Assembly: GCA_040218795.1 (NCBI GenBank)
Contig: JAVJQT010000002.1
Location: forward strand, 186,001-250,000
Direction of reading: 5' to 3'
From: CCMP332 sp040218795
GTDB taxonomy: Bacteria; Bacteroidota; Bacteroidia; Cytophagales; CCMP332
Length of the DNA stretch: 64,000 bases
Part shown: piece by piece, positions 26,909 through 35,385 of the stretch
Layout of the letters: every line of letters starts with the position of its first letter
How positions within the stretch are numbered: the stretch's first letter is position 1
Program-made: the position numbers and the translations under genes
Notes under the pieces: model-generated
What the model was told of the DNA's origin: nothing
Database searches by the model: none
Seen by the model: only the letters and a program-made list of their open reading frames with translations

Positions 26909-27790
26909 ATGGGAAGTTTAAAAGAGGTAAGGAACAGAATTGCATCAGTAAACTCAACTCAGCAGATTACCAAGGCCATGAAAATGGTTTCAGCTGCAAA
27001 ATTGAGAAAAGCGCAGAATAGGATTACTCAGATGAGGCCTTATGCGCAAAAACTTGATGAAATTCTGGGAAATGTCAGTATGATCTCGGAAGAGCTTCAA
27101 AGCGTATTCACTAGAGTGCGACCCGTTGAAAATATACTTTTGGTTCATATTACCTCAGATAAGGGACTTTGCGGACCCTTTAATGGTAACATCAATAAGT
27201 TTACCGTAAAAACGATAAAAGAACTAAGTTCAAAATACCCCGCAGCGAGTATTAACATTTTACCAATCGGGAAAAAGGGTAGAGACTATCTTAAAAAAAA
27301 TGAATTGGGATACGATGAAAGATATGTTCATTTGTTTGACAATCTTGAATTCGAAAAAATAGCTGATGTTGCAGATTTTATTATGAAATCCTTTGTTAAA
27401 GGTGAATTTGATGAAGTGCATATCATGTATAATCAATTCAAAAATGCAGCAACGCAAATACTCACCAAAGAACAATTCCTTCCGGTTATCCCACCGGTAG
27501 ATGAAGAACTGAATAATTCTCCCGGCGATTATATTTTCGAACCCTCGGTAGATTATATTATCAAAGAACTGATCCCAAATTCTCTTCGAATTAAATTATT
27601 TAAAGCTTTATTGGATTCAAATGCTGCAGAACACGGAGCGAGAATGACGGCAATGACCCAGGCGACGGATAATGCTGGTGAATTGTTAAAAGAATTGAGA
27701 TTGACTTATAACAGAACCCGTCAAGCTGCTATTACAAAAGAAATTTTGGAAATTGTCGGTGGTGCAGAGGCATTAGAACAAGCCGGATAA
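26909..27790 (+). CDS. atpG: ATP synthase F1 subunit gamma
   Basis: A 293-residue central-stalk subunit. The N-terminal helix (GSLKEVRNRIASVNSTQQITKAMKMVSAAKLRKAQ) and the C-terminal helix (NAAEHGARMTAMTQATDNA, ending ITKEILEIVGGAEAL) form the coiled coil that rotates inside the alpha-beta hexamer. TSDKGLCGPFN is the family's central signature. It is the last gene of the operon; a terminator lies 32 bases downstream. Confidence 0.96.
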   Translation: MGSLKEVRNRIASVNSTQQITKAMKMVSAAKLRKAQNRITQMRPYAQKLDEILGNVSMISEELQSVFTRVRPVENILLVHITSDKGLCGPFNGNINKFTVKTIKELSSKYPAASINILPIGKKGRDYLKKNELGYDERYVHLFDNLEFEKIADVADFIMKSFVKGEFDEVHIMYNQFKNAATQILTKEQFLPVIPPVDEELNNSPGDYIFEPSVDYIIKELIPNSLRIKLFKALLDSNAAEHGARMTAMTQATDNAGELLKELRLTYNRTRQAAITKEILEIVGGAEALEQAG

Positions 27791-27822
27791 ATCCTTAGAA
27801 AAATATTAACACAAATAAAATT

Positions 27823-27844
27823 GCCGGTGAATGCCGGCTTTTTT
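27823..27844 (+). terminator. Terminator of the atp operon
   Basis: A GCCGG/CCGGC stem (27823-27827 with 27834-27838) with a six-base loop is followed by six T. It sits just after atpG and two bases before the purM stop codon on the other strand. Confidence 0.88.
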
Positions 27845-27845
27845 A

Positions 27846-29009
27846 TTAGTAATGATAGTTTCCGTATGGACTATTAATTGTTAGTTCAGCTTTATTCGAA
27901 GATTTTACTTTACCAATTGTTTTTGCTTCCAGGTTAAAGCTATTAGCAATTTGAATTATTTGTTGGGCACAGTTTTCATCACAGTAAATTTCCATTCTGT
28001 GGCCCATGTTAAATACCTTATACATCTCTTTCCAGTCAGTATTGCTTTCGGATTGAATTAATCTGAACAATGGGGGAGTATCGAATAAATTATCTTTTAC
28101 GATGTGCAAATTTTCTATAAAATGTAGGATTTTGGTTTGCGCACCTCCTGAACAATGAATTATTCCACCAATACCTGATTTAACTTCATTTAACACTTTT
28201 TTTATTACCGGAGCATAGGTTCTCGTTGGCGATAAAACAAGTTTTCCGATATTGACCGGAAGATCTTCAAAATTATCCTCGATTGAACGGCTTCCTGAAA
28301 ACACTAAGGAATCGGGGACAGAGGGGTCATACAATTCCGGATATTTATCGGCGTAATCGTGCTTGAAAACATCGTGACGCGCAGAAGTCAATCCATTGCT
28401 TCCCATTCCACCATTGTATTCACTTTCATAACTGGTTTGCCCAAAAGAAGCAAGGCCAACTATCACTTGACCAGCTTTGATCTTTTCGTTGCTAATGATT
28501 TGCTTTCGTGGCCAGCGGGCGGTAATGGTATTATCTACAACAATGGTACGCACAAGATCTCCCAGATCAGCGGTTTCGCCTCCGGTGCTTCTAATTCCTA
28601 TTTCATGTGAACGAAGCATTTCCAGAACCTCCTCGGTAGCTTCTATCAAAGTTTTAAGTACTTCACCCGGAATTAGATTTTTATTTCTGCCAATGGTTGA
28701 TGACAAGAGCATTTTGTCTGTTATGCCAACGCATAGAAGGTCATCGACATTCATTATTATCGAATCCTGTGCTATGCCTCTCCATACACTCAGATCTCCG
28801 GTTTCTTTCCAATACAAATAGGCCAATGAAGATTTAGTACCGGCTCCGTCGGCATGCATCGCAATGCAGTATTCATCATCATCACTTAGATAGTCCGGAA
28901 TTATTTTGCAAAATGCATTTGGAAATATTCCCTTATCGAGATGCTTAATGGCCTCGTGTACATCTTCTTTGGATGCTGAAACCCCGCGTTTGGAATATCT
29001 TTCATTCAT
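27846..29009 (-). CDS. purM: Phosphoribosylformylglycinamidine cyclo-ligase
   Basis: A 387-residue AIR synthase that closes the imidazole ring in purine synthesis using ATP. The N-terminus MNERYSKRGVSASKEDVHEAI, the glycine-rich HADGAGTKSSLAYL, the NVDDLLCVG motif and the GGETADLGDLVRTIVVDN motif belong to the PurM/AIRS family. The two AIRS domains meet near residue 185. The start at 29009 is preferred over an upstream in-frame ATG at 29039. The extra ten codons would lie inside the terminator hairpin of the preceding gene and encode a non-family hydrophobic stub. Some Bacteroidota copies are longer than the roughly 345-residue E. coli enzyme, as here. Confidence 0.93.
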   Translation of the reverse strand: MNERYSKRGVSASKEDVHEAIKHLDKGIFPNAFCKIIPDYLSDDDEYCIAMHADGAGTKSSLAYLYWKETGDLSVWRGIAQDSIIMNVDDLLCVGITDKMLLSSTIGRNKNLIPGEVLKTLIEATEEVLEMLRSHEIGIRSTGGETADLGDLVRTIVVDNTITARWPRKQIISNEKIKAGQVIVGLASFGQTSYESEYNGGMGSNGLTSARHDVFKHDYADKYPELYDPSVPDSLVFSGSRSIEDNFEDLPVNIGKLVLSPTRTYAPVIKKVLNEVKSGIGGIIHCSGGAQTKILHFIENLHIVKDNLFDTPPLFRLIQSESNTDWKEMYKVFNMGHRMEIYCDENCAQQIIQIANSFNLEAKTIGKVKSSNKAELTINSPYGNYHY

Positions 29010-29022
29010 AAGACAAAGAAAT

Positions 29023-29052
29023 AAAAAAGCCCCTTCCAATAAAGGAAGAGGC
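29023..29052 (-). terminator. Terminator of the porE-like gene
   Basis: Read on the minus strand: GCCTCTTCC, loop TTTATT, GGAAGGGGC, then six T. The nine-base stem has a single A-C mismatch. It lies 22 bases past the stop of the OmpA-family gene and directly upstream of the preferred purM start, so purM probably has its own promoter or depends on readthrough. Confidence 0.87.
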
Positions 29053-29074
29053 CAAAATTTTCTGTTTGAATTTA

Positions 29075-31057
29075 TTATTCATCCTCAGAACCGCCTTCTT
29101 CTTCCTGTTGTATAGGCTGAACTTCCTGCTCAACATCAAATCCGAGAATTTTAAATTCTGTTCTTCTATTTTTCTGATGTTCTTCTTCTGATTCTGCATT
29201 TTCAACGATCAGACGAGATTCACCATATCCTTTAGGGATCATTCTGGTTTCGTCAATGCCATTATTGGTCATATACTCAACAGCCGACTCAGCTCTTTTC
29301 TGAGAAAGTTTCTGATTGTATTTGCCATCACCTCTTGCATCGGTATGTGAACTTAATTCAATTCTCATATCCGGATTGTCTTTCAATAGTGTTACAAGTT
29401 TATCCAATTCATCAGCGGCATCATCTCTAATGTCCGAACTGTTATAATCGTAATAAATATTTTCAAGAACAATAACTTTGTTAACCTCTTTCTTGATCAG
29501 ACCCAAAGTATATTTAATGTCCACATCATTTTCAAAATCAGGTAAATCTTCTTGTGGAACAGTTTTTCCAACGGTAGAAAATACGGCATTCGCAGTTAAA
29601 TAATCTTCTTTTTCAGCCACTACGGTATAATTAACACCTGTTTTTACTTCATTTCTAAATTCTCCGTTTTCATTCGCTGTACCCTCATAAACGACCTGAC
29701 CTCTTGAATCCATTAATTTCACTTTTGCGTTAGGAAGAGGATCACCTGTTGCGCCATCAATGATTTCACCGGCAACATAGTAAGTGGCAACTTTGAAATC
29801 AGGACTGTTATTAATGAATTTGTAAATATCATCATCTCCTTTTCCACCTTCGCGGTTTGAAGTGATGTATCCTTCTTTTTCATTGATAAAAATTAATCCA
29901 AAGTCATCATAAGAAGAATTTAGAGGCACGCCCATATTTGTTACTTCGATGCTTCGGCCATCGCGAACGGCTTCAAAAACATCCAAACCACCCATTCCGG
30001 GATGACCATTGGATGCAAAATATAATTTCTTGTCATCAGAAACATAAGGGAACATTTCATCGCCTGGTGTATTCAAAGCTTTTCCCATGTTTCTTACTCT
30101 TCTGAAATTGCCTCTTCTGTCCATTTTAGACATATAAAGATCAATTCCTCCTCTGCCGCCTTCTCTATTTGAGGCAAAGTACAAGGTTTTTCCATCGGGT
30201 GAAAATGCAGGGCTGGCATCCCAGGCATTTGGATCTGAAATTTGTAATAATTCCGGTTCAGACCATTCGCCTTTTTTGTTTTTTGAGATGTAAAGATTCA
30301 CATCCTGATCCCCTTTTTTTCTTCCGTCATTACCTCTGGCGAAAACCATCGTTTTCCCGTCTTTGGAGAAAGTCGCACTGGCTTCATGTCTTTTAGAAGT
30401 ATTAAACTGTTCGGCCAGCGGAACTGCCACACCGGATTTCTCCGAGGCATCATCAAATTTAAATTTGTAAATGCCGGTAAAACCTTCTCCCGTAGCAGGG
30501 AATATATTTTCCGAATTTCTGTCGGTTGTAAATATCATTTCCTGATTGTAGAATACAGTTCCGTATTCTGCATCAGGCGTATTTACAATATCAAGATTGC
30601 TTAGCTCATAGTAAGTCTTCTTCGATTTGATTTCCTTAACTTTATCAATGCTTTCTAAAAATGCCTTTGCGGCAGCTTTTCTTCCTCTATCTTCACCCTC
30701 ATCGATATAATCCTGGTATAAACTCTTGGCTTTATCGTATTCTCCAACTGTTTTATAACCATTGGCAAGATGAAATTTAGTGGCTTCATCTGCCCTTCCG
30801 GATCTCAAAGCAGCTTCGTAAAAAGGAATTGCTTCTCTAATTCTATTTGACAATCGGTAAGATTCGGCAATTTGAAAAGAGGCAATGGCCGTATCGGCAC
30901 CATCGGCGAGGCCTTCCTCGTAATCGCTTATAGCAAATTGATATTCACCTTTCTCAAATTTTTTATTACCCTTTCTGACCATTTTATGCAAATCGCTTGA
31001 ACAGGCGCTTGCAAGAATTGCGAAAATCAGTAAGTAGGCGTAATTAGTACTTCTCAT
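29075..31057 (-). CDS. PorE-like lipoprotein: TPR, beta-propeller, CRD and OmpA domains
   Basis: A 660-residue outer-membrane lipoprotein (lipobox LASAC, Cys19). In order: TPR helices (about 25-165); a WD40/PD40-type propeller (about 165-410) with repeats such as FSPDGKTLYFASNREGG and VSDDKKLYFASNGHPG; a carboxypeptidase-regulatory-like domain (about 430-500); and an OmpA C-terminal peptidoglycan-binding domain (about 535-645) with ELSSHTDARGDGKYNQKLSQKRA. This exact order is that of PorE, which anchors the T9SS PorKN ring to peptidoglycan. Paralogues with the same architecture are common in Bacteroidota, so the specific PorE role is likely but not proven. It ends with an acidic tail and its own terminator. 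Confidence 0.82.
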   Translation of the reverse strand: MRSTNYAYLLIFAILASACSSDLHKMVRKGNKKFEKGEYQFAISDYEEGLADGADTAIASFQIAESYRLSNRIREAIPFYEAALRSGRADEATKFHLANGYKTVGEYDKAKSLYQDYIDEGEDRGRKAAAKAFLESIDKVKEIKSKKTYYELSNLDIVNTPDAEYGTVFYNQEMIFTTDRNSENIFPATGEGFTGIYKFKFDDASEKSGVAVPLAEQFNTSKRHEASATFSKDGKTMVFARGNDGRKKGDQDVNLYISKNKKGEWSEPELLQISDPNAWDASPAFSPDGKTLYFASNREGGRGGIDLYMSKMDRRGNFRRVRNMGKALNTPGDEMFPYVSDDKKLYFASNGHPGMGGLDVFEAVRDGRSIEVTNMGVPLNSSYDDFGLIFINEKEGYITSNREGGKGDDDIYKFINNSPDFKVATYYVAGEIIDGATGDPLPNAKVKLMDSRGQVVYEGTANENGEFRNEVKTGVNYTVVAEKEDYLTANAVFSTVGKTVPQEDLPDFENDVDIKYTLGLIKKEVNKVIVLENIYYDYNSSDIRDDAADELDKLVTLLKDNPDMRIELSSHTDARGDGKYNQKLSQKRAESAVEYMTNNGIDETRMIPKGYGESRLIVENAESEEEHQKNRRTEFKILGFDVEQEVQPIQQEEEGGSEDE

Positions 31058-31104
31058 AATGTATTTATAGTTCTCGTTAGTACGATTTTCAAATAAATAA
31101 GCCG

Positions 31105-31134
31105 GAAAATTAAGTAATTCTACCTTAAGGCAAA
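31105..31134 (-). promoter_or_regulatory. Possible promoter of the porE-like gene
   Basis: On the minus strand, TTTG (31131-31134) is followed after 18 bases by TAATTTTC (31105-31112). This differs from the TAnnTTTG -7 consensus at the last base only. The start codon is about 50 bases downstream. Support is moderate because one key base and the spacing deviate. Confidence 0.35.
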
Positions 31135-31162
31135 AGAATTATCTTCCGACCTTCAAAAATAA

Positions 31163-31666
31163 TCATTTAAGCGGAGTTTTTTGAAAATATTTGGTTAACC
31201 AGGATTCTTCGGCCCGAAGCAGCCATTTATTCTTCAATTCATCACCTTTTGCAATGGAATTATTATAAATAAGAGTGTCTTCATCAATTTCTGCGCTGTG
31301 AATAAGCTCTTTGATTTTCAAGAATGCAATGGAGCTAATCCCATTTTTTGAACGAAAATAAACTTTTGATCGGTCAGTTAAGTCTAATTTGTATTTTTTT
31401 TCGATTTCGAAAATAAAATGATTTAATGAATCAATGGAACAACCGGTGGCTTTTTCGAATGATTCGTCGACTGCAATTATCAGAAAATGACCATCTACAA
31501 ATAATTTATGAGATTTCAATTCTTTGCCATGGGCCTTCCAGCGGCCCAGGAATACATCGATATAATCCAGAATTTCATCTCTTATTCCCTCATTTATTTT
31601 TTGAGGAGAGGCGAAAATCCAAACCCGCGAACTATCCGGTATGTGCTTTAATTCATCGTTTTTCAC
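31163..31666 (-). CDS. Conserved Bacteroidota protein, often mislabelled ABC transporter ATPase
   Basis: A 167-residue soluble protein. The segment RVWIFASPQKINEGIRDEILDYIDVFLGRWKAHGKELKS and the following FLIIAVDES identify a small family widespread in Bacteroidota. Databases frequently name it ABC transporter ATPase, although no Walker A (GxxxxGKS/T) or signature LSGGQ motif is present. The function is unknown. It follows the Fe-S protein genes by 12 bases on the same strand. The same neighbourhood (two Fe-S proteins, then this gene) is familiar from other Bacteroidota, suggesting a shared role in that module. Confidence 0.75.
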   Translation of the reverse strand: MKNDELKHIPDSSRVWIFASPQKINEGIRDEILDYIDVFLGRWKAHGKELKSHKLFVDGHFLIIAVDESFEKATGCSIDSLNHFIFEIEKKYKLDLTDRSKVYFRSKNGISSIAFLKIKELIHSAEIDEDTLIYNNSIAKGDELKNKWLLRAEESWLTKYFQKTPLK

Positions 31667-31678
31667 AAAAATTATACA

Positions 31679-32464
31679 TTAATTGAGATCAATTAGTTCA
31701 GCGAGGTCCAATACCTTTACTGTCTTTTCTTTTTCTTTATTTTTTACTCCATCAGACATCATGGTCATGCAAAAGGGACAAGCGGCTGCAATTACTTCAG
31801 CCCCAGTTTCAAGGGCTTCTTCCGTTCTTTCAATGTTAATTTCCTTATTTCCGGCTTCCGCATCTTTAAACATTTGTGCTCCACCTGCTCCACAACATAG
31901 CCCTTTTGTTTTGCATCGCTTCATTTCAACAAGATCGGCATCCAGGGCTTCAATTACTTCACGCGGCGCTTCATAAACACCATTTGCCCTTCCCAGATAG
32001 CAGGAATCATGAAAAGTTATCTTCTTCCCTTTGAATTGTCCACCTTCTGCAATTTTTAGCTTTCCATCCTTGATCAAAGTCTGTAGATATTGCGAATGAT
32101 GAAGTACTTCATAATTTCCACCCAAATCGGGATATTCGTTTTTTAAAGTATTAAAACAATGAGGGCAAGCGGTAACAATTTTCTTAACGCCGTAGCCATC
32201 CAGAACCTGAATGTTTGACATGGCCTGCATTTGAAACAGAAATTCATTGCCGGCTCTTCTGGCCGGATCTCCAGTGCAAGATTCTTCAGTTCCTAATACT
32301 GCAAAATTAATGTCTAATTTATTGAGTATTCGAATGATGGCTTTGGTCACTTTTTTATACCTGTCATCAAAAGAACCGGCACAGCCTACCCAAAAAAGTA
32401 TCTCAGGGTTACGACCTTCAGCAGCCAATTCTGCCATAGTTGGTATTTTTATTTCTTCCGGCAT
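31679..32464 (-). CDS. CCG-domain Fe-S protein (heterodisulfide reductase B/D-like)
   Basis: A 261-residue soluble protein with two cysteine-rich CCG-type domains (DUF224). The first has WVGCAGSFD and TACPHCFNTL; the second has DSCYLGR, CCGAGG and AACPFCMTM. Such domains bind non-cubane [4Fe-4S] clusters in heterodisulfide reductase HdrB/HdrD, glycolate oxidase GlcF and LutA. It starts one base after the stop of the membrane Fe-S gene, so the two should form one complex that takes electrons to or from the quinone pool. The soluble substrate is unknown. Confidence 0.86.
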   Translation of the reverse strand: MPEEIKIPTMAELAAEGRNPEILFWVGCAGSFDDRYKKVTKAIIRILNKLDINFAVLGTEESCTGDPARRAGNEFLFQMQAMSNIQVLDGYGVKKIVTACPHCFNTLKNEYPDLGGNYEVLHHSQYLQTLIKDGKLKIAEGGQFKGKKITFHDSCYLGRANGVYEAPREVIEALDADLVEMKRCKTKGLCCGAGGAQMFKDAEAGNKEINIERTEEALETGAEVIAAACPFCMTMMSDGVKNKEKEKTVKVLDLAELIDLN

Positions 32465-32465
32465 A

Positions 32466-33770
32466 TTAATTTTCTGATTTTAGTTCATTGGCCCAATTAA
32501 ACCTGTCTGAAGGAGAAAAGGCCCAGGGTGCAAAATTGTTTTCAATATTTGTCATCATGGCCGTCCATTCAGGAGGTGTTTTGGATTCTTCCATGACTTT
32601 ATATCTTCTGAGCTCCAATATTATTTCAAGTGGATTGATGCTTACGGGGCATGCCTCGACACAGGCATTACAGGATGTGCAAGCCATGATTTCTTCTTCT
32701 TTAATAAAGTTTCCCAAAAGAAATTTACCATTTTCCAAACCGTGTTTTCCTGCATCTTCCATTCTGTCCCTGGTATCCATCATAATTTTTCTAGGAGAGA
32801 GTTTTTTACCTGTAATATTAGCCGGACATTCCGCTGTGCAACGCCCACATTCGGTACAGGAATATGCATCCATTAAGTTTTTCCAGCTAAGCTGATTTAC
32901 ATCTTTGGCCCCAAAGCTCGATGGAGGAGGCGCATCGCCTTCCGGCTGTTGCATTCCCAGCATTATTTTCACTTCATTGCTGATGTCCTCCATGTTTTTT
33001 ATTTTCCCTTTGGCAGAAAGGTTGCTAAAGTAAGTATTGGGAAATGCCATAAATATGTGCAAATGCTTGGAATATGTGACATAAACGGCAAATGCAAATA
33101 TCCCTGCAATGTGAATCCACCAAAAAAATCGTTCCAGAAGTAAATTCATTTCAACAGATAAACCATTATAGAGAGGAATAAGCATTTGGCTAATAAGTAA
33201 GTTGCCGGTTTCAGTATAATGCTCGGCACCAGCATTCTGAAGTAGTTGATCATTGGCATTCATGGATAGAATCGCAAACATTAAAACAATTTCTATTATT
33301 AAAATAAGGTTTGCATCGAGTTTAGGCCAAGAGGTCATTTCACTTTTATGAAATCGATCTATGCTCAGCATATTTCTTCTGATAAGGAATACGAGACAAG
33401 AAACAATCACACCCAGGGCGAGAATTTCAAAGAAGTTTATTAAAACACTATAAAATGAGCCAAGAACCGGTGCAAATAGGCGATGAGTACCAAAAATACC
33501 ATCCAGAATTATTTCCAGCACTTCGATATTTATTAATACAAAGCCAATATAGATTAAGAAGTGCATTATGCCTGCAACCGGCTTGTCAAACATTTTCTTT
33601 TGGCCAAAGGCCAATAGCATCATTTTTTTGAAGCGCTCCGAGGAAGGTCCTTTGGGTTTATAGGACTGCCCCATATTAATATTTCTCTTTATGAAACTTA
33701 CTCTCTTAAAAATTAACCATCCGGAGATTCCGAGTAATATCAAAAAACCTATTTGTTCTAAATATGCCAT
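32466..33770 (-). CDS. Membrane Fe-S electron-transfer protein (HdrE/HdrC-like fusion)
   Basis: A 434-residue protein. The N-terminal half has about five membrane helices with histidines suited to haem b binding, resembling NarI/HdrE-type cytochrome subunits. The C-terminal half has two [4Fe-4S] ferredoxin motifs, CTECGRCTAECPANITG (about 312-328) and CTSCNACVEACPVSI (about 370-384). The layout suggests electron flow between membrane quinone and the CCG subunit encoded next. It is transcribed away from the adjacent tRNA gene. The physiological donor or acceptor cannot be read from the sequence. Confidence 0.86.
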   Translation of the reverse strand: MAYLEQIGFLILLGISGWLIFKRVSFIKRNINMGQSYKPKGPSSERFKKMMLLAFGQKKMFDKPVAGIMHFLIYIGFVLINIEVLEIILDGIFGTHRLFAPVLGSFYSVLINFFEILALGVIVSCLVFLIRRNMLSIDRFHKSEMTSWPKLDANLILIIEIVLMFAILSMNANDQLLQNAGAEHYTETGNLLISQMLIPLYNGLSVEMNLLLERFFWWIHIAGIFAFAVYVTYSKHLHIFMAFPNTYFSNLSAKGKIKNMEDISNEVKIMLGMQQPEGDAPPPSSFGAKDVNQLSWKNLMDAYSCTECGRCTAECPANITGKKLSPRKIMMDTRDRMEDAGKHGLENGKFLLGNFIKEEEIMACTSCNACVEACPVSINPLEIILELRRYKVMEESKTPPEWTAMMTNIENNFAPWAFSPSDRFNWANELKSEN

Positions 33771-33796
33771 TCCCTTTTTAAAAAAATCCTGAAGTA

Positions 33797-33827
33797 TTTG
33801 TCACTATTGTAAAATTAAATAGCTTTG
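33797..33827 (+). promoter_or_regulatory. Promoter of tRNA-Phe
   Basis: TTTG at 33797-33800, 19 bases, then TAGCTTTG at 33820-33827: a perfect match to the Bacteroidota TTTG-N19-TAnnTTTG promoter. The predicted start of transcription (about 33834) is only about five bases before the mature tRNA 5' end. Confidence 0.85.
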
Positions 33828-33838
33828 CAAGCCAATTC

Positions 33839-33911
33839 GGTGACGTAGCTCAGTTGGTAGAGCAAAGGACTGAAAATCCTTGTGTCGGTGGTTCGATTCC
33901 ACTCGTCACCA
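33839..33911 (+). tRNA. tRNA-Phe (GAA)
   Basis: A 73-base cloverleaf: acceptor GGTGACG pairs with CGTCACC, the D arm has GCTC-AGTTGGTA-GAGC, and the anticodon stem AAGGA/TCCTT holds loop CTGAAAA with anticodon GAA. The T arm is GGTGG-TTCGATT-CCACT and the discriminator base is A. CCA is not encoded (ACA follows the acceptor), so the tail is added after transcription. It has its own promoter and terminator. Confidence 0.97.
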
Positions 33912-33914
33912 CAG

Positions 33915-33973
33915 CCCCGAGCCTGTGTTCAGCATTATTTGCATGAACATTCTAGGTCTTGGGGTTTTTTTAT
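33915..33973 (+). terminator. Terminator of tRNA-Phe
   Basis: A long hairpin: an outer stem in which CCCCGAGCCT pairs imperfectly with AGGTCTTGGGG, and an inner perfect stem TGTTCA/TGAACA. A T-run (33965-33971) follows immediately. It ends the single-gene tRNA transcript. Confidence 0.8.
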
Positions 33974-34013
33974 TGTCCTTTTCACCTATTCTGGTCTTAC
34001 AATACAATCCAAT

Positions 34014-34832
34014 TTATTGAAAATATTTCAATCGTATAATTTCTTTTTCACTGAGGTATCTCCATTGGCCTCTGCTTATCCCTTTTTTATCAAGTCCTGC
34101 GAACATCACCCTGTCTAATTTTTCCACCTGATAATGGTAATGCTCAAAAAGCCTGCGAATCACTCTGTTTTTACCGGAATGAATTTTCACTCCAACACTT
34201 TTGGCATCATTTGAAACAATCGCAATGTCATCAACCTTTACCATGCCATCTTCAAGCTCGGTTCCCTCTTTGATTTTTAAAAGATCTTCATCCTTTAAAG
34301 CCCGGTTTAAAACAACTTCATAAATTTTTGGAACAGCCATGCTGGGATGAATTAGCTTTTGGGCAAAATCACCATCATTGGTGAATAACAAAACTCCGGT
34401 TGTCATTCTATCCAATCTTCCAACAGGATAAATACGTTGTTCTGCAGCTTTTGAAACAAGCTCCATTACGGTTTTCCTATCTTTTGGATCACTGAGCGTT
34501 GTTATAAATCCCTTTGGTTTGTTGAGAAGAAGATAGACATACTTCTCCGGCTGTATGACTTTACCTTTAAATTCTACCTTGTCGTCTTTTCCAACTTTTG
34601 TTCCAAGTTCCCGGACAACCTTGCCATTTACTTTTACTTCACCATCAGCAATAAGCTTATCTGCTTCCCTTCGTGAACAAATCCCCGAATTTGAAATATA
34701 GCGGTTCAACCTAATTTCAGACGTTTCCTGTTTTAGGTTTTCTTTTGGTGTAATGGTCTGGTTCTTTTTTTTGGGGATTGAGCGAGAAGTAGCTTTTTTG
34801 CGAGAAGGTTTTTTCATAGGATCATCCCTCAT
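34014..34832 (-). CDS. rluB: RsuA/RluB-family pseudouridine synthase
   Basis: A 272-residue rRNA modification enzyme. A basic, low-complexity N-terminal tail (residues 1-40, rich in Lys, Ser and Thr) precedes an S4 RNA-binding domain (about 41-90, RLNRYISNSGICSRREADKLI). The catalytic domain has the nucleophile Asp141 in VGRLDRMTTGVLLFTNDGD. This family makes pseudouridine in 23S rRNA (RluB, E or F) or 16S rRNA (RsuA). RluB is favoured by length and by linkage to scpB, a pairing known in many bacteria. Translation may start at the ATG five codons in (34817), since the first ATG overlaps scpB by 11 bases. Confidence 0.88.
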   Translation of the reverse strand: MRDDPMKKPSRKKATSRSIPKKKNQTITPKENLKQETSEIRLNRYISNSGICSRREADKLIADGEVKVNGKVVRELGTKVGKDDKVEFKGKVIQPEKYVYLLLNKPKGFITTLSDPKDRKTVMELVSKAAEQRIYPVGRLDRMTTGVLLFTNDGDFAQKLIHPSMAVPKIYEVVLNRALKDEDLLKIKEGTELEDGMVKVDDIAIVSNDAKSVGVKIHSGKNRVIRRLFEHYHYQVEKLDRVMFAGLDKKGISRGQWRYLSEKEIIRLKYFQ

Positions 34833-35385
34833 TTACCTCGCCTATTTCATTTTCTTCTGTTTTGAAATCCTTGATGGTTGGTAATTCCGATAGCGAATTT
34901 ATTCCAAAGTAATCAAGGAATCGATCTGATGTTCCATATAAAATCGGACGGCCAACGGATTCGGCTTTTCCCTTAATTGCAATTAGTTCTTTTTCCAAAA
35001 GTTTTTGAATCGTATAGTCGCATCCTACGCCCCGTATTGCTTCCAGACCGGATTTGGTGATTGGTTGTTTATAAGCAATTATCGAAAGCGTCTCAATGGC
35101 CGATTGGGATAGCCTTTTTTTGGATTTTTGTTTTAGCAGAATCGAAATACTAGCCTGATAGGATGGCTTTGTTAAAAACTGATAGCCGCCCCCCGATTTA
35201 ACAATTTCAAAGGGAAATTCTTCATCAGAATATTTCTTGATTGAAATTTCAATGGATTCGTTAATGTCCTTTTCAGGAACCTCCGCATCAAACATTTCCG
35301 TCAGACAAGAACGTATTTCTTCGATTGTAATCGGTTCCCGAGCACAAAAAATCAAGGATTCAATGTGATTCTGGAGAAAATCCAA
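34822..35385 (-). CDS. scpB: Segregation and condensation protein ScpB
   Basis: A 187-residue kleisin-associated protein of the SMC-ScpAB condensin that compacts chromosomes. It has two winged-helix domains; the hallmark SQSAIETLSIIAYKQPITKSGLEAIRG (quoted in part: ETLSIIAYKQPITK) lies at about 94-110. It starts at TTG immediately after the TAA of the upstream dksA-like gene, and its end overlaps the rluB start by 11 bases, consistent with one transcript. scpA is not in this window. Confidence 0.92.
   Translation of the reverse strand: MDFLQNHIESLIFCAREPITIEEIRSCLTEMFDAEVPEKDINESIEISIKKYSDEEFPFEIVKSGGGYQFLTKPSYQASISILLKQKSKKRLSQSAIETLSIIAYKQPITKSGLEAIRGVGCDYTIQKLLEKELIAIKGKAESVGRPILYGTSDRFLDYFGINSLSELPTIKDFKTEENEIGEVNEG

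Noticed and set aside
28477..28821. A 114-codon plus-strand frame antisense to purM.
   Set aside because: It is a shadow of the purM coding bias; it has no motif and no promoter.
31163..31666. The common database name ABC transporter ATPase for this small protein.
   Set aside because: No Walker A, Walker B or LSGGQ motif is present and the length is too short for an ABC domain.
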